Notes under the pieces: model-generated
Database searches by the model: none
What the model was told of the DNA's origin: nothing
The model's input: the letters and a program-made list of their open reading frames with translations, nothing else
Position numbers and translations under genes: made by a program
Assembly (NCBI GenBank): GCA_934271235.1
Contig: CAKQQT010000002.1
Location: 116,698 to 180,697 of the forward strand
DNA length: 64,000 bases
DNA from: an uncultured Clostridia bacterium
GTDB taxonomy: Bacteria > Bacillota > Clostridia > Peptostreptococcales > Anaerovoracaceae
Reading direction: 5' to 3'
Shown: positions 33,997 to 44,230 of the stretch, one piece after another
Layout of the letters: the number at the start of each line of letters is the position of its first letter
How positions within the stretch are numbered: position 1 is the stretch's first letter

Positions 33997-35541
33997 ATGG
34001 GCCCAATTATAGTGAAAATTGTAATTGCGGTGATTGCACTTGCAATCGGCGCATTGATCGGGTATATATATCGAAAAAATGTGGGCGAAAAGGCGATCGG
34101 AAGCGCGGAACAGAAGGCGCGGAACCTGATCCTGGACGCAGAAAATAAATCCGAAAGCATGAAAAAGGAAGCGATTCTGGAGGCGAAAGAAGAAGCGCAC
34201 AGAGTCCGGAGCGAAGCGGAACGTGACGCGAGAGAAAGACGTTCCGAGATCCAGCGTTCCGAAAGAAGACTGATCCAAAAGGAAGAATCCATGGATCGCA
34301 AACTTGAGAATATTGAAAGAAAAGAAGAAAGCATTACACAAAAAGAACAGGCGATCATTAACAGACAGAAAGAGTTAGAACTTGTTATAGCCAAGCAGAT
34401 GGAAGAACTGGAGCGGATTTCCGGTTATACGGTAGAGGAAGCAAAATCGATCCTGCTCGCCAACACCGAAAAGGAAGTGCGCCACGAGGCTTCCATCATG
34501 ATCAAGGAGATCGAAACCAAGGCCAAAGAAGAAGCGGACAAGAAAGCAAAATACATCATCACCAACGCCATCCAGCGCTGCGCGGCGGACCATGTCGCGG
34601 AGAGCACGGTATCGGTCGTTTCGCTTCCGAACGACGAGATGAAAGGCCGTATCATCGGCCGTGAGGGCCGGAACATCCGGGCGATCGAAACCCTGACCGG
34701 CGTAGATCTGATCATCGACGATACCCCGGAGGCTGTCATCTTATCCGGTTTTGATCCGGTCAGAAGAGAGATCGCGCGCATCGCGCTCGAAAAGCTGATC
34801 GTAGACGGTCGTATCCATCCGGCCAGGATCGAAGAAATGGTCGAAAAAGCAACCAAGGAAGTCAACGCCATCATCAAGGAAGAGGGCGAACAGGCGACCT
34901 TCGAAGTCGGTATCCACAATCTGCATCCGGAACTGGTCAAGATCCTGGGCAGACTGAAATACAGAACCTCCTACGGGCAGAATGTACTCAAGCATTCCGT
35001 AGAAGTCGCGCATCTGGCGGGTCTGATGGCAGGCGAACTGGGGCTGGACGTCAAACTGGCGAAGAGAGCCGGTCTGCTGCACGATATCGGCAAGGCGCTC
35101 GACCATGAATATGAGGGTACGCACGTAGATATCGGTATCGAGATCCTGCGTAAGTATAAGGAGTCCGAAGCGGTCATCAACGGAATGGCGGCACACCACG
35201 GCGATTATGAACCGAAGAATATGGAAGCGGTCTTGATCGCGGCGGCCGATGCACTTTCGGCGGCAAGACCGGGCGCGAGAAGAGAAACGCTCGACGCTTA
35301 CATCAAGCGTTTGGAAAAACTCGAAGAGATCGCCAACACGACGCCGGGCGTCGAGAAATCCTTTGCGATCCAGGCAGGCAGAGAGATCCGTATCATTGCC
35401 AAGCCGGAGGACGTCAATGACGAAGAGATCGTTTTCCTGGCAAGAGAAATTTCCAAAAAGATCGAATCCGAACTGGAATATCCGGGACAGATCAAGGTCA
35501 ACGTTGTCAGAGAGACCAGAGCGATCGACTACGCGAAGTAG
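33997..35541 (+). CDS. rny: Ribonuclease Y
   Basis: Membrane-anchored endoribonuclease that starts mRNA decay. The 514 residues contain an N-terminal membrane helix (4-23), a long charged coiled coil (about 30-195), a KH domain ([26 protein letters not shown]) and an HD domain ([30 protein letters not shown]). Length and order match the family. GGGAGGTG precedes the ATG at 33997. Confidence 0.96.
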   Translation: MGPIIVKIVIAVIALAIGALIGYIYRKNVGEKAIGSAEQKARNLILDAENKSESMKKEAILEAKEEAHRVRSEAERDARERRSEIQRSERRLIQKEESMDRKLENIERKEESITQKEQAIINRQKELELVIAKQMEELERISGYTVEEAKSILLANTEKEVRHEASIMIKEIETKAKEEADKKAKYIITNAIQRCAADHVAESTVSVVSLPNDEMKGRIIGREGRNIRAIETLTGVDLIIDDTPEAVILSGFDPVRREIARIALEKLIVDGRIHPARIEEMVEKATKEVNAIIKEEGEQATFEVGIHNLHPELVKILGRLKYRTSYGQNVLKHSVEVAHLAGLMAGELGLDVKLAKRAGLLHDIGKALDHEYEGTHVDIGIEILRKYKESEAVINGMAAHHGDYEPKNMEAVLIAAADALSAARPGARRETLDAYIKRLEKLEEIANTTPGVEKSFAIQAGREIRIIAKPEDVNDEEIVFLAREISKKIESELEYPGQIKVNVVRETRAIDYAK

Positions 35542-35561
35542 GCTTTTAAAAGGCAAAAAAC

Positions 35562-35583
35562 AGAGGCAGAGCAATCTGCCTCT
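35562..35583. terminator. Stem-loop after rny, U-tract on the minus strand
   Basis: AGAGGCAG (35562-35569) pairs with CTGCCTCT (35576-35583). On the plus strand it is followed by ATCG, on the minus strand by GTTTTTTG, so it would stop antisense transcripts better than rny. Confidence 0.5.
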
Positions 35584-35639
35584 ATCGTTATGTATAAGGG
35601 ATATCAACAGGGTAGAAACAGAGATAACAGGGATAACAA

Positions 35640-37046
35640 ATGACAGAGCAGATTTTGGGGAACAATTTAAGTGAGATCAACCGGAACTTTTACCGCAAAC
35701 TGATGATTGTCGGTATTCCGATGGTCATCCAGCAGGTGATCGCGGTCACGCTGAACCTCGCGGATACGATCATGGTCGGTAAAGTCAGCGAAAACGCGCT
35801 GGCGGCGGTCGGCGCGGCAAATCAGATCTATTTTATCTTCGGCGTTGTGCTGTTCGGCGTGTTCAGCGGTGCGGCCGTGCACGCAGTGCAGTACTGGGGC
35901 ATTCGGGACATCGTCAGCCTGCGCAGGATCATCGGCATCGACTATACGGTCTGTCTGGTGCTGTCCGTACCGGCAATCTTGTTCGTCTATTTTACGGCGC
36001 CGTTTTTGATCAGTTTGTTTGCGGACGAGCCGGAAGTGATCGCGCTGGGAACCGATTATCTGCGCATTGCCTGCTTTTCCTATCTGTTCTCGGGGCTGAC
36101 TTTCGTCATCTCCTATAATTCGAGGGCGATCCAGGACGTTACGGTGCCGACCATCATCAACGGCTGCGCGATCCTGATCAATATTACGTTCAACTATCTG
36201 CTGATCTACGGAAAATGCGGTTTCCCGAAGCTCGGCGTGGAGGGCGCGGCGATCGCGACATTGATCGCCAGAGTGCTCGAATGTGCGGCGATGTACCTTT
36301 CGGTATATCTGCGGAAAGAATATCCGCTCAAGGCCAAGATCGGCGAATTGTTTTCCTATTCTTCACAGATGTTTTTCAATGTGATGAAAACCGCGATCCC
36401 GGTCATTGTGACGGAGGGCCTGTGGGCGGTTTCCGTTTCCTGCATTTTTGCGGCTTACGGCAAGATCAGCGCGTCGGCCTTTGCCGTATCGCAGGTCGCG
36501 GTCACGGTCACGGACTTTTTCCAGACCGTGTACTTCGGTCTTGGCAACGCGTCCGCGGTCCTGCTGGGAGAAGTCCTGGGACAGGGGAAGAAAAAACTGA
36601 CTTATCAGTACAGCCGCAACATCCTCAAGGTGACTTGGATCCTGAATGTGGTCATGACGACTGCGATCATTCTGCTGCGGGCGCCGATCGCCGCGATTTA
36701 CGATTTTACGCCGGAAACGACCGATATGCTGATGAAAGCGCTGTTGGTCTATGCCATCGCCATGACGCCGAAGATGTTGGCGTATATGATGATCTGCGCG
36801 ATCTTTCGGCCGGGCGGAGATACCATGTTCTGTATGTACGTGGATGTTTCGTTCAACGTCGGCATGCAGATCCCGCTCGCATATATCAGCGTGCTGCTTC
36901 TGGATCTGCCGCTGCACTGGGCAATGGCAGTGGTCGCGATCGCGGATGTCCTGAAGATTTTTATCTGTTATTACCGGTATTTCACCAAAAAGTGGATGAA
37001 CGTTTTTACCGGACGAGAGGAAGATGAGGAAGAAATATGGCAGTGA
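35640..37046 (+). CDS. MATE-family efflux transporter
   Basis: 468 residues with twelve membrane segments in two halves. MVIQQVIAVTLNLADTIMVGKVSENALAAVGAANQIYFIF is the family N-terminal pattern, repeated after residue 230. It exports cationic drugs or metabolites by ion exchange; substrate unknown. It overlaps the following cysteine desulfurase gene by ten bases, so both are co-transcribed, though a functional link is not evident. Confidence 0.9.
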   Translation: MTEQILGNNLSEINRNFYRKLMIVGIPMVIQQVIAVTLNLADTIMVGKVSENALAAVGAANQIYFIFGVVLFGVFSGAAVHAVQYWGIRDIVSLRRIIGIDYTVCLVLSVPAILFVYFTAPFLISLFADEPEVIALGTDYLRIACFSYLFSGLTFVISYNSRAIQDVTVPTIINGCAILINITFNYLLIYGKCGFPKLGVEGAAIATLIARVLECAAMYLSVYLRKEYPLKAKIGELFSYSSQMFFNVMKTAIPVIVTEGLWAVSVSCIFAAYGKISASAFAVSQVAVTVTDFFQTVYFGLGNASAVLLGEVLGQGKKKLTYQYSRNILKVTWILNVVMTTAIILLRAPIAAIYDFTPETTDMLMKALLVYAIAMTPKMLAYMMICAIFRPGGDTMFCMYVDVSFNVGMQIPLAYISVLLLDLPLHWAMAVVAIADVLKIFICYYRYFTKKWMNVFTGREEDEEEIWQ

Positions 37047-38245
37047 AGCTACAAAATAAACCCGTCGTATATTTAGACAACAGTGCGACCACACGGCAGT
37101 ATGACGCCGTAACGGAGGCCATGGCGGAGAATATGAAGCAGGTTTTCGGCAATCCGTCCTCCCTGCATGCGCTGGGCCTTGCGGCTGAAAAAGAAGTGCG
37201 CGCGGCGCGAAAAAGGATCGCGGGCGCTTTGGGCGCTGCGGAGGAAGAACTGTATTTTACTTCCTGTGGAACAGAGTCCGACAACACAGTGCTGATGGGA
37301 GCGGCACAGGCAAAAAAACGCAGCGGCAAAAAGATCATCGTTTCGGCGGTCGAACATCCGGCGATCCTGGAGCCGGCCCGCAAGCTGGAAAGTCTGGGAT
37401 ACGAAGTGGCGTATATCGGCGTTGACCGGCTGTGTCATTTGGACCTGAAGCAGCTGGAAGCGGAACTGACGGAGGATACGATCCTGATCTCGGTCATGGG
37501 CGTCAACAACGAGGCGGGAACGATCCTTCCGATCCCGGAGCTCGTGAAGCTGCGCGATGCTTACAATCAGGCGCACGGAACGGATATCTGGCTGCACAGC
37601 GACTGTGTACAGGCCTTCGGCAAGATCCCGGTCGATCTTTCCAAAAACTTTCGCGGCGTGGATTTTCTGTCGCTGAGCGCGCATAAGATCCACGGGCCGA
37701 AAGGCATGGGGGCATTGTATGTGAGAAAAGGTCGGAATCTGCCCGCATTTTTGCTCGGCGGCGGACAGGAGCGGCACCTGCGCTCCGGTACAGAGAATAC
37801 GCCGGGGATTGTTGGTTTCGGCAAGGCGGCAGAGCTGGCCATGGAAAACTTCACGCAGCGAACGGAAACGATGCGTGTCTGCCGGGAATTCCTGCTGAAC
37901 GCCTGCAAAGACGAGATCCCGGATATCCGTGTCAACAGTCCGGAAGACGAAACTGCGTGTCCGTCGGTCCTGAACATTTCCTTCCTCGGCACACGCGGCG
38001 AAGTGCTGCTGCACACGCTGGAACAGGACGGTATCTATGTTTCCACCGGCTCTGCCTGCTCCTCCAATCACGCTTCTTCGAAAGGCTCGCATGTGCTGAA
38101 CGCGATGGGGCTTTCGCCAAAGGAGATCGAGGGGGCTATCCGTTTCAGTTTCAGCGAGTTTAATACGCTCGAGGAAATGGAGTACACGGCTGAGAAGCTC
38201 AAGGCGGCGGTGCAGAGGTTCCGCAGGCTGGGAAGCTTCCGCTGA
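37037..38245 (+). CDS. Cysteine desulfurase, NifZ-like (partner of ThiI)
   Basis: Pyridoxal-phosphate enzyme that takes sulfur from cysteine. Lys of SAHKIHGPKG binds the cofactor and the catalytic Cys lies in STGSACSSNHASSKG. YLDNSATT at the start and FGNPSSLHALG are family marks; 402 residues. The next gene is thiI, as in Bacillus nifZ-thiI, where the desulfurase hands sulfur to a ThiI that lacks a rhodanese domain. The same is true here. GAAGATGAGGAAG precedes the ATG at 37037, inside the MATE gene. Confidence 0.92.
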   Translation: MAVKLQNKPVVYLDNSATTRQYDAVTEAMAENMKQVFGNPSSLHALGLAAEKEVRAARKRIAGALGAAEEELYFTSCGTESDNTVLMGAAQAKKRSGKKIIVSAVEHPAILEPARKLESLGYEVAYIGVDRLCHLDLKQLEAELTEDTILISVMGVNNEAGTILPIPELVKLRDAYNQAHGTDIWLHSDCVQAFGKIPVDLSKNFRGVDFLSLSAHKIHGPKGMGALYVRKGRNLPAFLLGGGQERHLRSGTENTPGIVGFGKAAELAMENFTQRTETMRVCREFLLNACKDEIPDIRVNSPEDETACPSVLNISFLGTRGEVLLHTLEQDGIYVSTGSACSSNHASSKGSHVLNAMGLSPKEIEGAIRFSFSEFNTLEEMEYTAEKLKAAVQRFRRLGSFR

Positions 38246-38260
38246 TCGTGTCACACACAA

Positions 38261-38433
38261 ACCGTGAAAATGTTTTCAAACGATTCCGCAGGAGCGGCTA
38301 TGATTTCGCAGCCGAACGAGTCAGCTTGTTTCCTGAAGTTTGGCACGCATGTTTGCCAAACTTCCAAACAAGGACGAGTGAAGCTGCTGAAAGCACCCGC
38401 GATGAGGGCCAGTGCAGAAAATATTTTCACGGT
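38261..38433. repeat. 173-bp imperfect palindrome (MITE-like element)
   Basis: ACCGTGAAAATGTTTTC (38261-38277) pairs with 38417-38433 with one mismatch. In the centre GAAGTTTGGCA (38335-38345) pairs perfectly with 38354-38364, and CTTGTTT/AAACAAG (38325-38331, 38366-38372) lies next to it. The symmetric axes agree within three bases, so the whole stretch is one long inverted repeat. It fills the 267-base gap between the desulfurase and thiI. No transposase is inside. Confidence 0.72.
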
Positions 38434-38512
38434 CTGCGTGGAATGGAAGCAGGAAGAACAAGCGAATGGAAACGTATCAAATCGCAAATTTACGATAAAT
38501 AGGAGAATCACC

Positions 38513-39697
38513 ATGAATGAACAAAACATTCTCATCGTGCGTTGCGGTGAGGTTGCCTTAAAAGGTATGAACAAGCCATATTTTGAAAGAATGCTGGTGG
38601 ACCGCATCCGCAATAACCTGAAAGCGTTCCGCGGTGTGGATGTCAGGAGGAGCGAGGGACTGATCTTCGTTCGGGCGGATAAGGAACTGGACATCCAGGC
38701 GATCATCAAGGAGATCTCCAAGGTGTTCGGCGTTGCGTCGATCAGTAAGGCGGTGGAAGCTCCGTCGGAGCTGGACGCCATCGGCGCGGAGGCGGTGGAC
38801 TATATGAAAGGGCTGATCGCCGAACGCGGGATCCATACGTTCAAAGTTGAGGCAAAGCGCGCGGACAAGAACTTTCCGGTCAAATCGCCGGAGATCGGCC
38901 GTATCATCGGCGCGAAGGTACTGATCGGCTGCAAGGTGCTCAAGGTCGATGTGCATGAGCCGGATGTGCTGCTGCACGTGGACGTGCGCCACGACAGATC
39001 GTATATTTACGAAGGGAAAATCCCGGGCTTCGGCGGCCTGCCGCTGGGGACCAACGGCAAGGGTCTGACGCTGCTTTCGGGCGGGATCGACAGTCCGGTG
39101 GCGACTTGGATGATGGCCAAGCGCGGGATGTTGATCGAAGCGGTGCATTTTCATTCTTATCCGTATACCAGTCAGCGCGCGCAGGAAAAGGTTGAAGATC
39201 TCGCGCGCATCGTATCGACTTATTGCGGCAGATTTAAGATGCATGTCATCAACCTGCTGCCGATCCAGGAAGCGATCGTCACGAACTGCCCGGAAGAAGA
39301 AACGACCATTCTGGTACGCCGTTTCATGATGCGGATCGCAGAGCGGATCGCCAAAGACACGGGCTGCCAGATGCTGATCACCGGAGAAAACCTCGGACAG
39401 GTCGCCAGCCAGACGGCAGAGGCTCTGGTCGTCACCGACGCTAGCGTGAGCCTGCCTGTGATGCGGCCGCTGATCGCGATGGACAAAGTAGACATCATGG
39501 CCAAGGCGGAAGAAATCGGCACGTTCGAAACGTCCATCCAGCCGTACGAAGATTGCTGCACGGTCTTTCTCCCGAAACATCCGACGACCAAACCGAAACT
39601 CGAACGGATCCTCGAATCCGAGAGCAAGCTGGACTGCGAGGCGCTGATCGAAGCCGCTGTCAAAGCGCAGGAAATCGTCAATATCATGCCGGAATAA
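38513..39697 (+). CDS. thiI: tRNA 4-thiouridine sulfurtransferase ThiI, no rhodanese domain
   Basis: 394 residues: N-terminal ferredoxin-like plus THUMP domain (about 1-170, ILIVRCGEVALKGMNKPYFE), then the PP-loop adenylating domain (LLSGGIDSPVATWMM). A Cys pair lies in EDCCTVFLPKHPTTKP. It ends without a rhodanese domain, the short form used with a NifZ-type desulfurase. I chose ATG 38513 (MNEQNILIV), 7 bases after AGGAG; the longer frame upstream runs through the palindromic element. Confidence 0.94.
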   Translation: MNEQNILIVRCGEVALKGMNKPYFERMLVDRIRNNLKAFRGVDVRRSEGLIFVRADKELDIQAIIKEISKVFGVASISKAVEAPSELDAIGAEAVDYMKGLIAERGIHTFKVEAKRADKNFPVKSPEIGRIIGAKVLIGCKVLKVDVHEPDVLLHVDVRHDRSYIYEGKIPGFGGLPLGTNGKGLTLLSGGIDSPVATWMMAKRGMLIEAVHFHSYPYTSQRAQEKVEDLARIVSTYCGRFKMHVINLLPIQEAIVTNCPEEETTILVRRFMMRIAERIAKDTGCQMLITGENLGQVASQTAEALVVTDASVSLPVMRPLIAMDKVDIMAKAEEIGTFETSIQPYEDCCTVFLPKHPTTKPKLERILESESKLDCEALIEAAVKAQEIVNIMPE

Positions 39698-39711
39698 GGG
39701 AAAAAAGATTT

Positions 39712-41061
39712 ATGAAATCAAAACTGATCAAAAGAGAAGGCACGGATATGATTCTGATCGATACCGATGGCGAGATTATCTATGATGATATCGGAAACTA
39801 TCGGTATTTCAGTCTTGGCATGAACAGTGCGAAAGGAAAGAATGTTCGGGATTTATTTGTGAATCTGGAAGAAGATTATCCCTTGCTGCTGGCTGTGAGA
39901 GATGGAGTTGCTTCCGAGAATTTTGAGTGGGAATTGACAACGAAGAGAAACATCCAATTCAAAAAAATCGGAAGTGCTTATCCGCTTTATGACGGAGATA
40001 AACTTGTCGGCGCAGTGGAATTTGCCAGCTTTTTTTACAGCAAAGATCATATTGGAGAGATCGAGCAGCATTCGGAACATATTTTATACCGCCGTAATCA
40101 CACAAAATATATTTTGGATGATATAATCACGGAAGATCCGATTATGGAACAGATCAAGGCCAATATCAATCAGATCGCGTTGTCGGATTCGAATGTGTTA
40201 ATATACGGAGAAACGGGGACAGGGAAAGAACTGATCGCGCAATCCATTCATAATTGCAGCCGCAGGTACAGCAAGAACTTTGTATCGCAGAACTGCGGAG
40301 CGATCCCGGCAAATCTCTTGGAAGCTATGCTCTTTGGCACTACAAAAGGGAGCTTTACCGGGGCATCGGATCAGCCGGGGCTGTTTGAGCTGGTAGATGG
40401 AGGAACCATTTTTTTAGATGAGATCAATTCTTTAGAACCTGATCTGCAGGTGAAACTTTTAAAAGCCATCGAAAGTAAAAAGATCAGAAGGATCGGGTCC
40501 GAAAAAGAAATCAAAATGGATTTTCGAGTTGTTGTAGCGACAAATGAAGACCCATTTGAACTGCTGCGGCAAGGCCGGATCAAACCGGATCTTTTTTATC
40601 GATTGGCAGTTGTCTATATCCGTTTGCCGAAACTGATCGAACGAGAGAATGATATTGAATTACTCACAAACTACTTTATTGACTACTTCAACTTAAAAAC
40701 GGATCGTCGGATCCAACACCCGGGAACACAAATCCAAGAAATCTTCAGAAGCTATACTTGGCCGGGAAATGTGAGAGAACTGCGAAATGTCATCGAAGGT
40801 TTTTTTGCTTTTGCGGAAAGTGATTGCCTGCAGGTAGACGATATTCCGAGCTACATTCGGGAGAATGTTCACAGTCGAAGTGTTAGAATGACATCCGGGC
40901 ACCAGAACCTGAATACGGATATGGCAAAGCTGGAGCGTGAAATCATATGTTCGATCTACGAGGATTGCGGTTATGATCTGGCGGCAGCATCTGATATGTT
41001 GGGAATATCCAAGCAGCTGCTGCGATTTAAGCTGAACAAGTACGAAAGTGAGAAAATCTAA
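39712..41061 (+). CDS. Sigma-54-dependent activator with PAS domain, RocR-like (first copy)
   Basis: 450 residues: an N-terminal PAS-like sensor (about 10-110, MILIDTDGEIIYDD... GAVEFASFF), an AAA+ domain with Walker A GETGTGKE (166-173), the sigma-54 contact loop GSFTGA (213-218), a good GAFTGA, and Walker B TIFLDEIN, and a C-terminal Fis-type HTH (DLAAASDMLGISKQLLRFKL). RocR-type proteins activate arginine-degradation genes. It lies directly ahead of a near paralog and the RocB-like operon. AAGGG precedes the start, 14 bases after thiI. Confidence 0.92.
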   Translation: MKSKLIKREGTDMILIDTDGEIIYDDIGNYRYFSLGMNSAKGKNVRDLFVNLEEDYPLLLAVRDGVASENFEWELTTKRNIQFKKIGSAYPLYDGDKLVGAVEFASFFYSKDHIGEIEQHSEHILYRRNHTKYILDDIITEDPIMEQIKANINQIALSDSNVLIYGETGTGKELIAQSIHNCSRRYSKNFVSQNCGAIPANLLEAMLFGTTKGSFTGASDQPGLFELVDGGTIFLDEINSLEPDLQVKLLKAIESKKIRRIGSEKEIKMDFRVVVATNEDPFELLRQGRIKPDLFYRLAVVYIRLPKLIERENDIELLTNYFIDYFNLKTDRRIQHPGTQIQEIFRSYTWPGNVRELRNVIEGFFAFAESDCLQVDDIPSYIRENVHSRSVRMTSGHQNLNTDMAKLEREIICSIYEDCGYDLAAASDMLGISKQLLRFKLNKYESEKI

Positions 41062-41062
41062 C

Positions 41063-42418
41063 ATGGGACTGCGAAAAGAGTTTAAGGATGTCTGCGTTGT
41101 GAATGATGCCTGTGAGATTGAATATATCCATGTTTTCAATCCGGATTTTTTTGGTTTTAAACCGGACGAGGTGATCGGAAAAAGCTTTTTGCAAATATAT
41201 GCCAACCTTGATGAAAGCAGCAGTACTTTTGTGAGAGCGATTCACGGCGGAGAGCGATTTGTCAATTACGTGCAGGTGTTAGAAAATAACGAAGGCAGAA
41301 CCGTAAAGCAGACCGAGGATATCTATCTGCTCCGCAGCGGTGAGAAGATCGTAGGGGCTGTTGAATTTGCGGATTATGATGAGGAAAAGGACCTGGTCGC
41401 ACCCAAAAGAGACGGACAAATTGAAAATCTTCTCAATGATGATAATGCAACTGCAGCGAACATGATCGGCAGCTGCGAAGCTGTTGTGGAGTTGAAAAAG
41501 AAAATACAAAAAATTAAAGATGCGGATTCACCGGTATTGATCATGGGGGAAACGGGAACCGGAAAAGAGCTGGCCGCCCATATTATTCATAATTCAAGTG
41601 CAAGATGCAAAAATCCGTACGTGTATGTTAATTGCAGTGCTTTACCGGAAAATCTTCTGGAAGGTATTCTGTTCGGCATAAAAAAGGGAAGTTTTACCGA
41701 TGCGGAGGAAAAAACAGGACTTTTTCAAATGGCGGAGAAAGGAACGCTGTTCTTGGACGAGGTGGACTCCATGCCTTTAGGCATCCAGAGCAAGATTCTG
41801 AGGGCCATTGAAGAAAAATGCATTCGACCGATCGGCGGAACGGAAGAAATCTATTTGGATGTTCGGATCATAGCTTCCTGCAATAAACAGATCCATGAGC
41901 TTTTGGCTTCACGCAGTCTGCGGAATGACCTGCTGTTCCGGCTCTCTGTGATACAGTTTTCCCTGCCGCCGCTTCGAGAAAGAGAATCGGATGTATTGCA
42001 GATCGCGGACTACTACAGACAAAAGTATAATCAAATTTACAAAAAAGAGATTACCGGTTTTACAAAAGAATTACAGCAGCATATGCTGCATTATGCATGG
42101 CCGGGGAATGTACGGGAACTCAAAAATATGATGGAGGGGATGTACCCGGTAATGAAAGATAACGTCATCGGAGAGGTGCATATGCGGCAAAGATGGCTGG
42201 GCACGGAGCCGGAGACAAAGCGTTCATCCGAAACACATCAAGAAGTGTCGGCGTTTCTCGCATCAGGAAAAAAACTAAGAGAATATCTTGAAGACTATGA
42301 ACGTCAATGCATTGAGAACACGTGGCATGAAAGCGGGAAAGACTTTTCGGAGGCGGCAAAACGGCTGGGAATCTCACCGCAGCTTTTGCGTTATAAGATG
42401 AAAAAATATTTTTTATAA
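41063..42418 (+). CDS. Sigma-54-dependent activator with PAS domain (second copy, altered loop)
   Basis: 451 residues, same layout as its neighbour: PAS-like sensor (about 8-108), AAA+ with Walker A GETGTGKE (162-169), Walker B TLFLDEVD, and C-terminal HTH (DFSEAAKRLGISPQLLRYKM). The sigma-54 contact loop is GSFTDA (209-214): the second Gly of GAFTGA is replaced by Asp, which may weaken or alter sigma-54 contact. A GTG at 41048 is an alternative start that overlaps the first activator. A strong terminator follows. Confidence 0.9.
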   Translation: MGLRKEFKDVCVVNDACEIEYIHVFNPDFFGFKPDEVIGKSFLQIYANLDESSSTFVRAIHGGERFVNYVQVLENNEGRTVKQTEDIYLLRSGEKIVGAVEFADYDEEKDLVAPKRDGQIENLLNDDNATAANMIGSCEAVVELKKKIQKIKDADSPVLIMGETGTGKELAAHIIHNSSARCKNPYVYVNCSALPENLLEGILFGIKKGSFTDAEEKTGLFQMAEKGTLFLDEVDSMPLGIQSKILRAIEEKCIRPIGGTEEIYLDVRIIASCNKQIHELLASRSLRNDLLFRLSVIQFSLPPLRERESDVLQIADYYRQKYNQIYKKEITGFTKELQQHMLHYAWPGNVRELKNMMEGMYPVMKDNVIGEVHMRQRWLGTEPETKRSSETHQEVSAFLASGKKLREYLEDYERQCIENTWHESGKDFSEAAKRLGISPQLLRYKMKKYFL

Positions 42419-42434
42419 AAGAAATTTCTTTTAC

Positions 42435-42463
42435 AAACACAGGCGAACAAAGCCTGTGTTTTT
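42435..42463 (+). terminator. Terminator after the second activator
   Basis: AAACACAGGC (42435-42444) pairs with GCCTGTGTTT (42452-42461), followed by T. Confidence 0.85.
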
Positions 42464-42515
42464 GTATACAAAAAAAGAATGTTGGAAATTAGCGGTTTGT
42501 TAGCAAGATGATATT

Positions 42516-42532
42516 TTGGCATGGATATTGCT
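42516..42532 (+). promoter_or_regulatory. Sigma-54 (-24/-12) promoter of the RocB-like operon
   Basis: TTGGCATGGATATTGCT fits YTGGCAC-N5-TTGCW with GG and GC 12 bases apart (42518-42519 and 42530-42531). Only C to T at the sixth base differs. It lies 37 bases ahead of the peptidase start and directly downstream of two sigma-54 activator genes. Confidence 0.85.
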
Positions 42533-42568
42533 CTTAAATAATGATACCAAATGATGGGAGGTAGGAGC

Positions 42569-44206
42569 ATGATCAACAAAGAAAATATGTATCATAACAT
42601 GCTGCGGATGGTTGAAGTTCCCGGCGTATCGGGAACGGAGTCCGAAAAAATGACAGCTTACAAAGTGGAAGAATTGCTGCGGGAAATCCCTTATTTTCAG
42701 GAACACCCGGAAAATGTAAGATTAGTCCCACTCGTCGATGACCCGTTCGAACGCAGTATCGTAACAGCTTTTATGGAGTTGAATCCCGGCTGTCCGGATA
42801 CTGTAATCCTGACAGGACATTACGATGTCGTCGATGTAGAAGAATTCGGACATCTGCAGGATATTGCTTACGATGTTGAGAAAATTACAAAACGTATTAA
42901 CGAAATGCCATTGGATGAAGACAGCCGCAAGGACTTTGAAAGCGGAGAATGGCTCTTTGGACGCGGAACTGCGGATATGAAATATGGGCATGCGCTTTGT
43001 ATGGAATTGATGAAGCACTATTCCGAAGAGAAAACCATCAAAGGAAATCTCTTATATGTAGCCGTCTGCGGCGAAGAGACCAATTCCGAAGGCATGCTGC
43101 GTGCCGTACCGTTCTTCAATCAGTTGGCAGAGGAAAAGGGGCTGAAATACAGGGCTCTGCTGCTTACCGAGTGCTACATGATGGAAGACCAGGCGGGGGA
43201 CAACAATCGCTATATCCATTACGGTGCGTCCGGAAAGATCATGCCGATGTTCTTCTTTGCCGGGGAATCCACGCACGGAGGAGAACCTTTTCTTGGTATC
43301 GATCCGACCCTGATGTCCACGAGGCTGTATCATAAGCTGCAGATGAATACGGAATTCTGCCAGCAGAGCCTAGGCGAGACAACACCGCCGCCGGTCTGCT
43401 TAAAGATGCAGGATCTCAAGGGGACCTATTCCGCATCGATACCGCTGTATGCTGTAGCTTACTATTCGTTCATCACCGTGCAGCTGGATCCGGCCGAGAT
43501 GAATCGCAGACTTTTGCAGCTTGCGGAAGCATCGATGCAGGAAGCGATCGGCTTCATGGATGAGAAAGCGGCAGCGTACGCAAAGCTGACCGGAGAGGAA
43601 CCGATCCGACACCGCTATGAGCCATGCGTCAAGACTTACCGACAGCTTTATGACGAAGTCCGCGCGGATTACGAAGGCGATCTGGAGGCGGATCTGAAAG
43701 CTTATGCGAGAGAACTGCAGGACAAGAAACTGGAGATGCAGGACATCGCTGTCAGCTTGGTGAAACGCGTATACGAACTGTACAAGGATAAGAAACCGAT
43801 GATCATCCTGGCGTTCATCCCGCCGTACTATCCGGACGTTTATCTGAGCAAAGACGGCGAGGATGCAGCGAAACTGATGCGCTGCTGCGATGAGATCATT
43901 GACTACGCACGGGAAAATTTCGGAGAAACGCTCAAAATGAAGGATTACTATATGGGCATTTCGGATATGTGCTATACAGGTCTGGCGGAAGGTATGAATT
44001 TCGACAATGTATTTGAAAATCTAGCAGGGATCAATATGATCTATCAGTTCCCGGAAGAAGACCTGAAAAAATTTAAGGTCCCGGGAATTGTGCTTGGCGG
44101 GTACGGAAAAGACTTCCATAAACATACGGAACGTCTGCATAAACATTATAACTTCGATGTGCTTCCGTATTTGTATATTCAATTGATCGATAAGCTTTTA
44201 GGCTAA
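42569..44206 (+). CDS. RocB-like M20-family peptidase
   Basis: 545 residues, matching RocB of arginine utilisation, longer than standard M20 enzymes. Metal-site regions: ILTGHYDVVDVEEFG, WLFGRGTADMKYGHAL, and VCGEETNSEGM (catalytic Glu pair). The start ATG 42569 (MINKENMYHNMLRM) follows GGGAGGTAGGAG. It is expressed from a sigma-54 promoter and followed 24 bases later by an amino-acid permease, so it probably releases or degrades an imported amino-acid derivative. The precise substrate of RocB is not known. Confidence 0.88.
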   Translation: MINKENMYHNMLRMVEVPGVSGTESEKMTAYKVEELLREIPYFQEHPENVRLVPLVDDPFERSIVTAFMELNPGCPDTVILTGHYDVVDVEEFGHLQDIAYDVEKITKRINEMPLDEDSRKDFESGEWLFGRGTADMKYGHALCMELMKHYSEEKTIKGNLLYVAVCGEETNSEGMLRAVPFFNQLAEEKGLKYRALLLTECYMMEDQAGDNNRYIHYGASGKIMPMFFFAGESTHGGEPFLGIDPTLMSTRLYHKLQMNTEFCQQSLGETTPPPVCLKMQDLKGTYSASIPLYAVAYYSFITVQLDPAEMNRRLLQLAEASMQEAIGFMDEKAAAYAKLTGEEPIRHRYEPCVKTYRQLYDEVRADYEGDLEADLKAYARELQDKKLEMQDIAVSLVKRVYELYKDKKPMIILAFIPPYYPDVYLSKDGEDAAKLMRCCDEIIDYARENFGETLKMKDYYMGISDMCYTGLAEGMNFDNVFENLAGINMIYQFPEEDLKKFKVPGIVLGGYGKDFHKHTERLHKHYNFDVLPYLYIQLIDKLLG

Positions 44207-44230
44207 GATGAATCGTGAAAGGAGAAAAAA

